A stretch of DNA of 64,000 nt from Sphingobacteriales bacterium UTBCD1 (GCA_002066995.1 MWTC01000012.1:1-64000), one strand, 5' to 3'. Positions 27,854 through 36,675 are shown, counted from the first letter of the stretch. Notes: generated by a model from the sequence alone, not told the origin. Numbers and translations: made by a program.

Positions 27854-29113
27854 ATGAAGAAACTTTTCAGTAACCTGACTTTTTGGGTATTGGTGGCCAT
27901 CGTCGCAGGAATATTTGTCGGACAATTTGTCCCGGAGTTTGCACTCTATCCGGTATTAAAACATCCCTGGAAAGAAAGAATTTTGGGACAGGATCTTGAA
28001 TTAGGAGTTACGCTGAGTGAGTTTTTGGGAAAACTATTCATCAGTATCATAAAACTCTTCATCAATCCAATTATTTTTCTCACCATCACTTTGGGCATCA
28101 TCAATATGGGCAGTCTGAAAAAAGTCGGCCGCATAGGTATAAAAGCGCTGCTGTACTTTGAAGTGGTTTCCACCTTTGCATTGATCATAGGAGTAATCAT
28201 TGCTCTGGTCATTCAACCGGGACACGGTGTGGCTACCCACATAACGGAGGGAGGCGACGTTTCAAAATATGCTGCCGGAAAAGGTTTTAACTGGATACAT
28301 TTCTTCAAGGAAAATTCCACACTGCAGGTACTGGTCGTTGCACTTATTGCAGGGATTGCCTTCAGCAATTCTTCTCACCGCCAGAAGATTATTGCAACAA
28401 TTCTGCCCGTTGCTAAAATCATTTTTAACATCATGCACAAAGTCATGCTGCTGGCCCCAATCGGGGCTTTTGGAGGAATGGCTTTTACGATCAGTAAATA
28501 TGGTATCGGCAGCCTGATGCCGCTGGCAAAACTGATGGGAACTATCTATGCCACCATGTTCATATTCATCTTTGTAGTATTATGGCTGATACTAAAACAT
28601 TACAGGATCAGTATTTTGAAATTGCTGAAATATATCCGAGAGGAGATGCTGGTGGTTTTAGGCACTTCGTCTTCAGAAGCTGCATTACCATCATTAATGG
28701 AAAAGCTGGAACGTATGGGATGTTCCAAACCGGTGGTGGGGTTAGTGGTTCCTGCCGGATATTCTTTTAATCTTGATGGCACCACTATTTATTTATCCAT
28801 GAGCATGATCTTCCTGGCGCAGGCATTTCATGTACATTTATCCTTTACTCAGGTTTTTTCTATTATCGGCATCCTGATGGTAACGTCAAAAGGGGCAGCC
28901 GGCGTAACAGGGAGCGGTTTCGTTGTTTTGGCAACTACTATCACAGCGATCAAAGTAATACCAATGGAAGGTCTTGTATTGCTCCTGGGCGTAGATCGTT
29001 TTATGTCGGAAGCAAGGGCCATCACAAATTTTATCGGAAACAGTGTGGCAACAATATGGATCGCCAATAATGAAATGGAGTTTGACCGGAAGAAAATGGA
29101 GGAAGTTTTTTAA
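27854..29113 (+). CDS. dicarboxylate/amino acid:cation symporter (DAACS family)
   Basis: A 419-residue polytopic membrane protein of the GltP/DctA type, driving uptake of dicarboxylates or acidic amino acids with protons or sodium. Signatures are the serine-rich VVLGTSSSEAALPSLMEKL (about 268-286), VPAGYSFNLDGTTIYLSMS (about 302-320), MVTSKGAAGVTGSGFVVLA (re-entrant loop 2) and DRFMSEARAITNFIGNSVAT. About eight membrane helices plus two hairpin loops fit the family. The precise substrate cannot be told from these motifs. No sensor or lyase neighbour is present. Confidence 0.92.
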   Translation: MKKLFSNLTFWVLVAIVAGIFVGQFVPEFALYPVLKHPWKERILGQDLELGVTLSEFLGKLFISIIKLFINPIIFLTITLGIINMGSLKKVGRIGIKALLYFEVVSTFALIIGVIIALVIQPGHGVATHITEGGDVSKYAAGKGFNWIHFFKENSTLQVLVVALIAGIAFSNSSHRQKIIATILPVAKIIFNIMHKVMLLAPIGAFGGMAFTISKYGIGSLMPLAKLMGTIYATMFIFIFVVLWLILKHYRISILKLLKYIREEMLVVLGTSSSEAALPSLMEKLERMGCSKPVVGLVVPAGYSFNLDGTTIYLSMSMIFLAQAFHVHLSFTQVFSIIGILMVTSKGAAGVTGSGFVVLATTITAIKVIPMEGLVLLLGVDRFMSEARAITNFIGNSVATIWIANNEMEFDRKKMEEVF

Positions 29114-29174
29114 AGAAGTAATGCCGGAAGACAGAATGGGTTGCCAGTTATAAAAAAACTGACATCAATCCGTA

Positions 29175-29777
29175 TCATTTTTTCCCGCTCACAAAAGGAC
29201 TATCTCTGATATAAAACCTATAAGGATAAACCGCAGCTTTCCCCGCAGCTTCTACCCCGATCCTTGGAGATATTCCAATCATTTCCTTATCAGGAACAAA
29301 GCCGTCACCTGCGATAAATAAGTGTTCGCTCTGAAGGGAACAACCATTATCTTCAATAGATATGCCCATGGCAACAGACAAGCTTCCCGGGCCTTTTGTC
29401 AATGAATGATCAAACAGTTTTTTACCTCTCCGTTTCATCATTTCGGCTATTCCTTCTTCCGGCTCCAGTGCACGGATCAGTATTGCATGAGGAATTTCTT
29501 TCTTATTTGTTACCACATTAAATAAATGATGAATTCCGTAACAGATATAGACATAAGCAGTGCCTGCGCCCGAATACATCACTTCATTGCGGTTTGTTCT
29601 TCTGCCACCAAAAGCATGAGAGGCGCCATCCTCAATGCCATCATACGCTTCACATTCGACAATTCTGCCTGAAGTGACTTTACCCTTCCGCTTTGTTACC
29701 AGTATTTTACCCAGCAGCTCTTGTGCAATCTGCAACACATTTTCTCTGTCATAAAACGAGACGGGTAACTTTCTCAT
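29175..29777 (-). CDS. DNA-3-methyladenine glycosylase (AAG/MPG family)
   Basis: A 200-residue base-excision-repair enzyme that removes alkylated purines. Visible family elements are AQELLGKILVTKRKGKVTSGRIVECEAYDG (the E of ECEAY near the catalytic water), DGASHAFGGRRTNRNEVMYSGAGTAYVYICYG, RALEPEEG and the C-terminal KGPGSLSVAMGI with PRIGV. Length is as expected. It is convergent with the symporter gene, 61 bases apart, and divergent from the EI24-type gene. Confidence 0.93.
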   Translation of the reverse strand: MRKLPVSFYDRENVLQIAQELLGKILVTKRKGKVTSGRIVECEAYDGIEDGASHAFGGRRTNRNEVMYSGAGTAYVYICYGIHHLFNVVTNKKEIPHAILIRALEPEEGIAEMMKRRGKKLFDHSLTKGPGSLSVAMGISIEDNGCSLQSEHLFIAGDGFVPDKEMIGISPRIGVEAAGKAAVYPYRFYIRDSPFVSGKK

Positions 29778-29837
29778 GGCTTTATACTAATTTTTTAACC
29801 ACAGATCTTTTTATATTTACTCTTTCAAATTTAAAGA

Positions 29838-30596
29838 TTGCTCAAAGAAATAGTTATAGCCATCCAATCCTTTTCTGAAGTGAACCATTTCATCCGGCAG
29901 CACAAATTATGGAAGTGGATCATCATCCCGGGAATAGTTTATGCCCTCCTCTTTATCGTGAGCATGTATTTCTTCGGCAAGTCTGCCACGCATGTGATAG
30001 AATACCTGACTACCACCACCGGGTTAGGAGAACGGCTGCAAAAATTTCAAAGCAGCTGGGCAGGATTCCTTTTTACATTCGCCGGTATTATCCTGTGGCT
30101 GCTGCTGCTTCAATTTTACTTTTCTTTATTCAAATACATTATTCTTATCATCGGATCCCCGCTTTTTGCCTACCTGAGTGAAAAGACCCAGGTTATACTG
30201 GAAAATAAAGAAAAAGAGATCAACTGGAATGACCTGAGAAAAGATATATGGCGAGATATCAAACTCGCAGGCCGGAATGTACTTTGGCAGACATTTTTCT
30301 TTGCTATTCTTTTACTATTAACACTCGTGCCGATAGCAGGATGGATCACCCCGCTGATAGCCTTATTCCTGGAATGTTACTATTACGGTTTTTCCATGTT
30401 TGATTACAGTTTTGCCAGGCAAAATATTCCATTGCGTGAGAGTATAGATTTTGCAGGAAAACATAACGGCCTCCTGATAGGCAACGGACTGATCTTTTAC
30501 CTGATGCACGTAGTGGCAGGAATCGGCTGGGTATTAGCTCCTGCTTATGCAGTCATCGCTGCCAATATCAGTTTGTATAAAGTCAAAACCAATTAA
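29838..30596 (+). CDS. EI24/CysZ-like integral membrane protein
   Basis: A 252-residue protein with several membrane helices (WIIIPGIVYALLFIVSMYFFG, FLFTFAGIILWLLLLQFYFSLF, FFAILLLLTLVPIAGWITPLI) and the family stretch YIILIIGSPLFAYLSEKTQ. This is the EI24 domain found in etoposide-induced protein 2.4 and CysZ; transport activity for this subgroup is not established. The start is a TTG at 29838, because no ATG precedes the first helix. Its stop codon is immediately followed by the ATG of the next gene, so the two are surely co-translated. Confidence 0.82.
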   Translation: MLKEIVIAIQSFSEVNHFIRQHKLWKWIIIPGIVYALLFIVSMYFFGKSATHVIEYLTTTTGLGERLQKFQSSWAGFLFTFAGIILWLLLLQFYFSLFKYIILIIGSPLFAYLSEKTQVILENKEKEINWNDLRKDIWRDIKLAGRNVLWQTFFFAILLLLTLVPIAGWITPLIALFLECYYYGFSMFDYSFARQNIPLRESIDFAGKHNGLLIGNGLIFYLMHVVAGIGWVLAPAYAVIAANISLYKVKTN

Positions 30597-31298
30597 ATGG
30601 CAAAGGGTATTGTTTACCTCATCCCTTCATTGCTTGATGAAGAAAATACTGAGAGTATTCCTGCATATATATTGACTGCAATCAACGATTGTGAAGTTTT
30701 ATTTGCAGAAAACCTAAGAACAGCAAGAAGATATTTAAAAAAATTACAGAAAGATATCGTAATAGACCGGTATGAATGGCACACTTTATCTGATGAGCCG
30801 CCTATTCATGGAATATTTCTTCAAAAACTAAAAGAAGGAAAAAAGATCGGCATCATCAGTGAGGCAGGCTGCCCGGGAGTAGCTGATCCGGGACAGACGT
30901 TCGTTGCCATTGCACATGAAAATAATGCAACAGTGAAACCTCTTGCCGGCCCCAATGCCATCCTGATGGCATTGATGGCAAGCGGCATGAACGGACAACG
31001 ATTCCAGTTTCTCGGCTATTTACCTATCAGGGATCACGAAAGAGACAGGATGATAAAAGAGATCGAAGCCGAGTCATATAAAAAAAATTGTACCCAGATC
31101 TTTATCGAAACACCCTATAGAAACAACCAGTTATTAGACGCATTGCTTAAAAACTGTAAGACTACTACTCAATTATGTATTGCTGCTGCACTCACCTCAC
31201 CGGAAGAAAAGATACAAACTCTTACCATAGGCCAATGGAAACAACAGAAACCGGAGCTGAATAAAATACCCTCAACCTTTTGTTTGCTGGCACGTTAA
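30597..31298 (+). CDS. RsmI-like SAM-dependent (tetrapyrrole-methylase fold) methyltransferase
   Basis: A 233-residue protein of the tetrapyrrole methylase fold: VYLIPSLLDEENTE at the N-terminus, AENLRTARRYL, GKKIGIISEAGCPGVADPGQ (SAM-binding) and the second-domain GPNAILMALMASGMNGQRFQFLGYLP. Members closest to this are related to RsmI, which methylates a 16S rRNA cytidine ribose. This shorter Bacteroidota form lacks the usual N-terminal glycine-rich GTPIGN motif (it has IPSLLDE), so the exact target is uncertain. It begins at the stop of the EI24-type gene. Confidence 0.85.
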   Translation: MAKGIVYLIPSLLDEENTESIPAYILTAINDCEVLFAENLRTARRYLKKLQKDIVIDRYEWHTLSDEPPIHGIFLQKLKEGKKIGIISEAGCPGVADPGQTFVAIAHENNATVKPLAGPNAILMALMASGMNGQRFQFLGYLPIRDHERDRMIKEIEAESYKKNCTQIFIETPYRNNQLLDALLKNCKTTTQLCIAAALTSPEEKIQTLTIGQWKQQKPELNKIPSTFCLLAR

Positions 31299-31301
31299 AA
31301 C

Positions 31302-31378
31302 AATAGCCGGTTAACAAAAAATTTGTTTCATTAAATACAGAATTATATATTTTTGTTACCGATATACAAACGGCTATT
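31302..31378 (+). promoter_or_regulatory. probable arg operon promoter with flanking inverted repeat
   Basis: A TTTG at 31322-31325 and TATTTTTG at 31348-31355 fit the Bacteroidota consensus TTTG / TAnnTTTG with a 22-base spacer. The pair is flanked by AATAGCCG (31302-31309) and its exact complement CGGCTATT (31371-31378), which could be an operator or a hairpin. It lies about 245 bases before the first operon gene, leaving a long leader. Confidence 0.45.
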
Positions 31379-31383
31379 AAAAA

Positions 31384-31500
31384 ATGATCAATAGTCTGAA
31401 ACATACCAAACAATTTGCCTTCCACGGGCCAATGACCACCGGCGTTTACGCAGTGGGGTTTGATGTCTTCACTTTTGTCCGACCACGACGTGGTTGCTGA
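31384..31500 (+). CDS. possible 38-residue leader peptide with terminal arginine codons
   Basis: An ATG at 31384 opens a 38-codon frame in the arginine operon leader. It ends FVRPRRGC, so three of its last six residues are arginine, using CGA, CGA and CGT. The TGA at 31498-31500 lies inside the first arm of a stem-loop. A short peptide rich in the end-product amino acid, overlapping a hairpin, is the layout of an attenuation leader. Translation is not shown, and no T-run terminator is evident, so this is a hypothesis. Confidence 0.35.
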   Translation: MINSLKHTKQFAFHGPMTTGVYAVGFDVFTFVRPRRGC

Positions 31501-31532
31501 CAGGACTGAGCCGCTAACCAGGCCCCTGTCAG
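31497..31532 (+). promoter_or_regulatory. stem-loop in the arg operon leader
   Basis: CTGACAGG (31497-31504) pairs exactly with CCTGTCAG (31525-31532), with a 20-base loop. The first arm contains the stop codon of the short leader frame. The next gene begins 70 bases later. The sequence after the stem does not contain a T-run. Confidence 0.5.
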
Positions 31533-31601
31533 TGAAGAAGCACCCGGACTTCCTTTTATTCCTGGATTGGTAATCCGCACTTAAACTATAATCTTTTCAA
31601 T

Positions 31602-32312
31602 TTGGACAATCTTAATATTATTATCAGGGTAGCCACAGCAGCTGACAAGATCTATTCCAAAACCATCACAGATGAAATGGAGTCGTCTGCAAAAGAAAGA
31701 GGTACCGGAATTGCCAAACGCTCTCCGGAATACATTGATCAAAAAATAGAAGAAGGTAAAGCAGTAATTGCAGTTACTTCAGAAGGTATATGGGTTGGAT
31801 TTTGTTACATTGAAACATGGAGTCATGGAGAATACGTTGCCAATTCCGGGCTGATCGTTTCACCTCAATTCAGAAAGACAGGTGTGGCAAAAGCCATTAA
31901 GAAAAGAATATTTAACCTGTCAAGGGAAAAATATCCGGAAGCCAAGATTTTCGGGCTTACTACCGGCCTCGCCGTTATGAAAATCAACAGCGAACTGGGC
32001 TATGAACCTGTCACGTATTCTGAATTGACACAGGATGATGCTTTCTGGGATGGATGCAAAAGCTGCGTGAACTATCCAATCCTTTTAAGTAAAGGAAGAA
32101 AGAACTGCTTATGCACTGCCATGCTCTACGACCCGAAAGATCATTATAAACCGGAAGAAACAAAACAATTCTTTGAAGAAAATAAAAAAGGTTTGGAACG
32201 ATTACTCCGCTTTAAAAAATGGAAACTGCTAAAGCCATTCCTGAAAAAAGATAAGAACGGAAACAATAATGGAAATGGAAATAAAAGCAGTACCAGGATC
32301 TTAGTATATTAA
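31602..32312 (+). CDS. GNAT N-acetyltransferase, probable acylglutamate synthase of the arginine pathway
   Basis: A 236-residue GNAT enzyme opening the arginine operon. The fold is shown by IIRVATAADKIYSKTI, the beta-strand WVGFCYIETWSHGEYVANSGLIVSPQFRKTGVAKAIKKRIF (acetyl-CoA loop QFRKTGVA) and GLTTGLAVMKINSELGYEP. In Bacteroidota a GNAT gene at this place is thought to supply the first step, acylating glutamate. The start is TTG at 31602, which gives the family N-terminus. The tail has a conserved Cys cluster (CKSCVNYP, CLC) and a lysine/asparagine-rich end. It is 33 bases before argG. Confidence 0.85.
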   Translation: MDNLNIIIRVATAADKIYSKTITDEMESSAKERGTGIAKRSPEYIDQKIEEGKAVIAVTSEGIWVGFCYIETWSHGEYVANSGLIVSPQFRKTGVAKAIKKRIFNLSREKYPEAKIFGLTTGLAVMKINSELGYEPVTYSELTQDDAFWDGCKSCVNYPILLSKGRKNCLCTAMLYDPKDHYKPEETKQFFEENKKGLERLLRFKKWKLLKPFLKKDKNGNNNGNGNKSSTRILVY

Positions 32313-32345
32313 ACTATCTCAAAAAAACAGGTCACAGAATTAATA

Positions 32346-33566
32346 ATGAAAAAAGTAGTATTAGGTTTCAGCGGGGGATTAGACACATCCTACTGCGTCA
32401 AGTATCTCAGGGAAGAGAAAGGAAATGAAGTACACAGCATCATTGTGAACACCGGAGGCTTCAGCGACAAAGAGCTGAAGCAAATTGAAGATCATGCTTA
32501 CGCATTAGGAGCTACATCACACACAACAGTAAATGCGATAAAGGCATACTATGACCGCATCATTAAATTCCTTATCTATGGAAATGTGCTTAAGAATAAT
32601 ACATATCCCTTGAGTGTGTCTGCAGAAAGGCTGATACAGGCATTACATATTGCCGGTCATGCAAAAAAGATAAATGCTGATGCCGTGGCTCATGGCAGCA
32701 CCGGCGCCGGTAATGACCAGGTCCGTTTCGATATGATCTTTCACATCATGATCCCGGGTATAGAAATATTAACCCCGATCAGGGATTTACAACTTAGCAG
32801 GGAAGAAGAGATAGCCTACCTGAAGAGCAAAGGTGTGCAAATGAATTTTCAGAAAGCGGTTTACTCCATCAATAAAGGCTTATGGGGAACCAGTGTGGGC
32901 GGCAAAGAAACACTTTCTTCCAACGGAATGTTACCGGAAGAAGCCTGGCCAACTCAGTTAAATGAAAAATTAAAAAATCAAAATGTAAAACTTGGTTTTT
33001 TAAAAGGTGAATTGATTTCCGTTGACGATAAAAATTTTGATCACCCATCCGAAGCCATTCAATATTTACAATCCATTGCCGGGCCCTTCGCCATCGGCAG
33101 GGATATTCATGTCGGCGACACCATTATCGGCATCAAAGGCCGTGTGGGTTTTGAAGCAGCCGCTCCCATGGTGATCCTGAAAGCACATCATGCACTGGAA
33201 AAACATGTGCTGACCAAATGGCAACTGAACTGGAAAGACCAACTGGCATTGTTTTATGGCAACTGGCTGCACGAAGGTCAGATACTGGACCCGGTGATGA
33301 GGGATATTGAAGCATTTTTCGAATCTTCGCAGAAGAATGTCACAGGCGCTGTGTTTGTGCAATTGATGCCTTACCGTTTTCAGATCACAGGCATAGAATC
33401 CAAATACGATCTGATGAACAGTAAATTCGGAAAGTATGGCGAAATGAATTCAGGGTGGACCGGAGAAGATGTAAGAGGATTTTCAAAGATCTTCGGGAAC
33501 CAGACAAGTATCTGGCATTCGGTTAACAGGGAAAGCGATCAATATTCAGTGATGAATGATTATTGA
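32346..33566 (+). CDS. argG: argininosuccinate synthase
   Basis: A 406-residue enzyme joining citrulline and aspartate with ATP. The N-type ATP pyrophosphatase loop FSGGLDTSYCVKYL is at residues 8-21. Other signatures are HGSTGAGNDQVRFD, the aspartate/citrulline-binding NKGLWGTSVGGKE and the C-terminal tetramer region. The length is typical for the Bacteroidota form. It is the second gene of the operon, with argC starting 17 bases later. Confidence 0.95.
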   Translation: MKKVVLGFSGGLDTSYCVKYLREEKGNEVHSIIVNTGGFSDKELKQIEDHAYALGATSHTTVNAIKAYYDRIIKFLIYGNVLKNNTYPLSVSAERLIQALHIAGHAKKINADAVAHGSTGAGNDQVRFDMIFHIMIPGIEILTPIRDLQLSREEEIAYLKSKGVQMNFQKAVYSINKGLWGTSVGGKETLSSNGMLPEEAWPTQLNEKLKNQNVKLGFLKGELISVDDKNFDHPSEAIQYLQSIAGPFAIGRDIHVGDTIIGIKGRVGFEAAAPMVILKAHHALEKHVLTKWQLNWKDQLALFYGNWLHEGQILDPVMRDIEAFFESSQKNVTGAVFVQLMPYRFQITGIESKYDLMNSKFGKYGEMNSGWTGEDVRGFSKIFGNQTSIWHSVNRESDQYSVMNDY

Positions 33567-33583
33567 TCATTAATCTAAAAAGT

Positions 33584-34591
33584 ATGGCAATTAAAATCGG
33601 AATAATTGGAGGTGCAGGATATACCGGCGGTGAACTGATCAGGTTATTGATCCATCATCCGCAGGCAGAGATCGTTTTCATCCACAGCAAAAGCCATGCA
33701 GGCAATCCGGTATCAACGGCTCATCCTGACCTTCTGGGCGATACGGACCTTGTATTTACCGGTAAACTCAGTGAAAATATTGATGTGCTGTTCCTCTGTC
33801 TGGGTCATGGCAATGCAAAGAAATTTTTAGAAGAAAATCCCTTTTCAGAAAAAATCAAAGTCATTGATCTTTCAAACGATTTCAGATTAACTAAAGCAGC
33901 TCGCTTTCAATTAACGGGAACCGGGAACCGGGAACCGGTAACCCGGGATTTCGTGTACGGCCTCCCTGAATTAAATAAGGAAAAAATCAAATCGGCTGAA
34001 AACATTGCTAACCCCGGTTGCTTTGCCACCTGTATTCAACTCGGATTATTACCCCTGGCAAAAGCCGGGTTGCTGAATGAAGTGTACACAACAGGAGTTA
34101 CCGGCTCCACCGGCGCAGGACAAAGTTTGTCAGAAACATCTCATTTCAGCTGGAGGGCAAATAATATCCAGGCATATAAAACCTTATCGCATCAGCACCT
34201 GAATGAAATCGGCGAATCCCTGAAACAATTACAACCCAAAGGGAATATCTCCGTAAACTTCGTTCCATGGCGCGGAGATTTTACCAGGGGAATCTTTGTC
34301 AGTTCGCAACTGAACTGCGAGTGGAGCATTGAAGAGCTGAACAAACTATACAAAGATTTTTATCATGGGCAGCCTTTTACCCATGTCAGCGATCATCCGA
34401 TCTTTTTAAAACAGGTGGTCAATACCAATAAATGCCTCATTCAATTGGAAAAAGTGGGAACCAAGCTGGTGGTACATTCCATTACCGATAATTTATTAAA
34501 AGGAGCCAGTGGCCAGGCAGTACAAAACATGAACCTGATGTTTGGCCTCAATGAAAAAGCAGGATTGGATTTAAAGCCTGCCGCATTTTAA
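33584..34591 (+). CDS. argC: N-acetyl-gamma-glutamyl-phosphate reductase
   Basis: A 335-residue NADPH-dependent reductase. The dinucleotide loop IGIIGGAGYTGGELIRLL is at residues 5-22. The catalytic cysteine lies in NPGCFATCIQLGLLPL, and the later His is in HFSWRANNIQAYKTLSHQH. I chose the ATG at 33584 over an upstream TTG overlapping argG, because it puts the Rossmann loop at the N-terminus. An odd insert, GTGNREPVTR (around residues 112-121), sits between VIDLSNDFRL and FVYGLPELN and is encoded by a tandem repeat. Confidence 0.94.
   Translation: MAIKIGIIGGAGYTGGELIRLLIHHPQAEIVFIHSKSHAGNPVSTAHPDLLGDTDLVFTGKLSENIDVLFLCLGHGNAKKFLEENPFSEKIKVIDLSNDFRLTKAARFQLTGTGNREPVTRDFVYGLPELNKEKIKSAENIANPGCFATCIQLGLLPLAKAGLLNEVYTTGVTGSTGAGQSLSETSHFSWRANNIQAYKTLSHQHLNEIGESLKQLQPKGNISVNFVPWRGDFTRGIFVSSQLNCEWSIEELNKLYKDFYHGQPFTHVSDHPIFLKQVVNTNKCLIQLEKVGTKLVVHSITDNLLKGASGQAVQNMNLMFGLNEKAGLDLKPAAF
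33916..33943. repeat. GGGAACC tandem repeat within argC
   Basis: Three perfect copies of the 7-mer GGGAACC (33916-33936) are followed by the variant GGTAACC. Translated, they give the GTGNREPVT insert in the surface loop before FVYGLPELN. Confidence 0.75.
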
Positions 34592-34602
34592 ATTGTAAAA
34601 TT

Positions 34603-35406
34603 ATGAAAGCAACGATCATCGGTGGGGGAAATATAGGTATGGCTTTGGCCGAAGGCCTGACAAGAGCTGCTATTTGTAAAAAAAATGAAATCACCATTAC
34701 AAGGAGAAATGCCGCTGCATTGACCGCACACTCTGAAGCCGGGTTTAAAACAAGCACGAATAACCGTGAAGCGATATTGAACGCAGCAATAGTTTTTGTC
34801 TGTGTGCTTCCTCAGCAGTTAGATGAAGTGCTGAGCGACCTGCAGCCGGCAGTTGATGTAAAAAATCAACTTTTCGTTTCTGTGGTAACGGGAGTGCATA
34901 CAAATGTTTTCCGCGAACGGTTGGGAAATAAACTGCGCATCATCCGTGCCATGCCAAATACTGCAATGAAAATCGGCGAAAGCATGACCTGCCTTGCTGC
35001 TGCTAATGCCACCAAAAAAGATATTGAACTGGTGCAAAATATTTTTGATACACTGGGCCAAAGCATCGTCATTAATGAAGATATGATGAGTGCTGCCACG
35101 GCGCTTTGTGCCTGCGGCATTGCATTTTTTCTGCGAACCATCCGTGCAGCTTCACAGGGCGGTGTGGAGATAGGTTTTCATGCACACGATGCCCTTAAGA
35201 TAGCGGCACAAACTGCTTTGGGAGCTGCCAAACTTCTGACAGTAAACCAAACACACCCGGAGCAGGAGATTGACAAAGTAACATCTCCCAAAGGATGCAC
35301 GATCGCAGGCTTAAATGAAATGGAGCACCAGGGATTGAGTTCTGCCTTAATCAAAGGCATAAAATTTTCGGCACAAATGGCAGATAATCTTTATAAACAA
35401 TCATAA
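34603..35406 (+). CDS. proC: pyrroline-5-carboxylate reductase
   Basis: A 267-residue enzyme reducing pyrroline-5-carboxylate to proline. The NADP-binding loop ATIIGGGNIGMALAEGL begins at residue 3, followed by FVCVLPQQLDEVL, RAMPNTAMKIGESMTCL and the C-terminal TSPKGCTIAGLNEMEHQGLSSALIKGI dimer signature. Placing proC inside the arginine operon links the two glutamate-derived pathways, a layout I recall from this group. It starts 11 bases after argC, and 120 bases separate it from argD. Confidence 0.94.
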   Translation: MKATIIGGGNIGMALAEGLTRAAICKKNEITITRRNAAALTAHSEAGFKTSTNNREAILNAAIVFVCVLPQQLDEVLSDLQPAVDVKNQLFVSVVTGVHTNVFRERLGNKLRIIRAMPNTAMKIGESMTCLAAANATKKDIELVQNIFDTLGQSIVINEDMMSAATALCACGIAFFLRTIRAASQGGVEIGFHAHDALKIAAQTALGAAKLLTVNQTHPEQEIDKVTSPKGCTIAGLNEMEHQGLSSALIKGIKFSAQMADNLYKQS

Positions 35407-35493
35407 ATATTTTCATACTTTCTGCTTTGCAGGGAAATTTGAAATGGCCCGAAACTATATTGAATGACTTTTTAAACATTAAATAATTAAAAG

Positions 35494-35520
35494 TCCCTCC
35501 TGCGGAGGGCTTTGGGGAGG
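35494..35520. repeat. palindromic micro-repeat placing an SD-like GGGGAGG before argD
   Basis: CCCTCC (35495-35500) and GGAGGG (35504-35509) form a perfect hairpin. It is followed by CTTTGGGGAGG ending at 35520, six bases before the argD ATG. The purine-rich end is an SD-like sequence at good spacing, stronger than seen at other starts in this window. Confidence 0.6.
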
Positions 35521-35526
35521 TTGCTC

Positions 35527-36675
35527 ATGAAACTATTTGACGTCTATCCTGTCAATGAAATAACCATCGTAAAAGCAAAGGGCTCTTATGTGTGGGATGA
35601 CAAGGGCGAACAGTATCTCGATCTTTATGGCGGACACGCCGTGATCAGCATTGGCCATTCACATCCGCATTGGGTGAAACGGATCGAAGAGCAACTGGAA
35701 AAGATCGCTTTTTATTCCAATTCGGTCAGGATACCCTTGCAGGTGGAACTGGCGCAAAAGCTTGGAAAATTTTCCGGCAAAGAAGACTACCAGCTTTTCC
35801 TCTGCAATTCCGGCGCCGAAGCCAATGAGAATGCATTGAAGCTGGCTTCATTTCACAACGGAAGGAAGAAGGTCATTGCTTTCAGCAAATCATTTCACGG
35901 CAGGACCTCCCTGGCAGCAGCGGCCACTGACAATAAAAACAATTTGTCGCCGGTAAATGAAACAGATAATATCATTTTCCTTCCGTTCAATGATGAACAG
36001 GCACTGGAGGATTGCTTCAATGAAAATGGAAAAGAAATTTCTTCCGTAATCATTGAAGGCATACAGGGTGTCGGCGGCATCAATGTTGCCCATGAAAGTT
36101 TTTTAAGAAAGATCAGGGCATTGTGCGATGAGTACGGCTCCGTGTACATTGCCGACAGTGTGCAATGCGGATATGGCAGGAGCGGAAAATTCTTCAGCCA
36201 CGATTTTGCAGGGGTGAACGCAGATATTTATTCAATGGCAAAAGGAATGGGAAATGGATTTCCCGTGGCAGGAATTATTGCTTCTCCAAAATTCAAAGCA
36301 AAACATTTTATGCTCGGCTCTACTTTCGGCGGAAATCATTTAGCCTGTGCAGCTGCATTAGCAGTATTGGAAATAATAGAAGAAGAAAAACTGATGGGCA
36401 ATGCCGTAATGGTTGGAAAGTATTTAAAAGATGAACTGGAAAATATTCCTCAATTAAAAAATATAAGAGGCAGGGGATTGATGATTGGCTTTGATGTACC
36501 CGAAGAATTAAAAGACCTGAGGAAGAATTTATTGTGGAATCAGAAAATATTTACCGGAGAAGCAAAACCGAACACCATCCGGTTACTTCCATCATTAGCA
36601 TTGAAGAAAAGAGATGCAGAACAGTTTATTGAGTCAGTACAAGCGGAGTGTGAAATGCAGAAGGCGGAAGGCTAA
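35527..36675 (+). CDS. argD: acetylornithine/succinylornithine aminotransferase (class III PLP enzyme)
   Basis: A 382-residue pyridoxal-phosphate aminotransferase making the N-acyl-ornithine intermediate. Evidence is FLCNSGAEANENALKLAS, KSFHGRTSLAAAATDN, VIIEGIQGVGGINVA, the acidic residue in IADSVQCGYGRSGKFF, and the PLP lysine in YSMAKGMGNGFPVAGIIAS. The ATG at 35527 fits the family N-terminus (MKLFDVYPVNEITIVKAKG), five codons in from another start. It follows a palindromic repeat and is followed by a broken four-helix-bundle gene. Confidence 0.93.
   Translation: MKLFDVYPVNEITIVKAKGSYVWDDKGEQYLDLYGGHAVISIGHSHPHWVKRIEEQLEKIAFYSNSVRIPLQVELAQKLGKFSGKEDYQLFLCNSGAEANENALKLASFHNGRKKVIAFSKSFHGRTSLAAAATDNKNNLSPVNETDNIIFLPFNDEQALEDCFNENGKEISSVIIEGIQGVGGINVAHESFLRKIRALCDEYGSVYIADSVQCGYGRSGKFFSHDFAGVNADIYSMAKGMGNGFPVAGIIASPKFKAKHFMLGSTFGGNHLACAAALAVLEIIEEEKLMGNAVMVGKYLKDELENIPQLKNIRGRGLMIGFDVPEELKDLRKNLLWNQKIFTGEAKPNTIRLLPSLALKKRDAEQFIESVQAECEMQKAEG

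Noticed and set aside
33916-33943. CRISPR-like or satellite array in argC
   Set aside because: The unit is only 7 bases, without spacers, and lies inside an intact coding frame.
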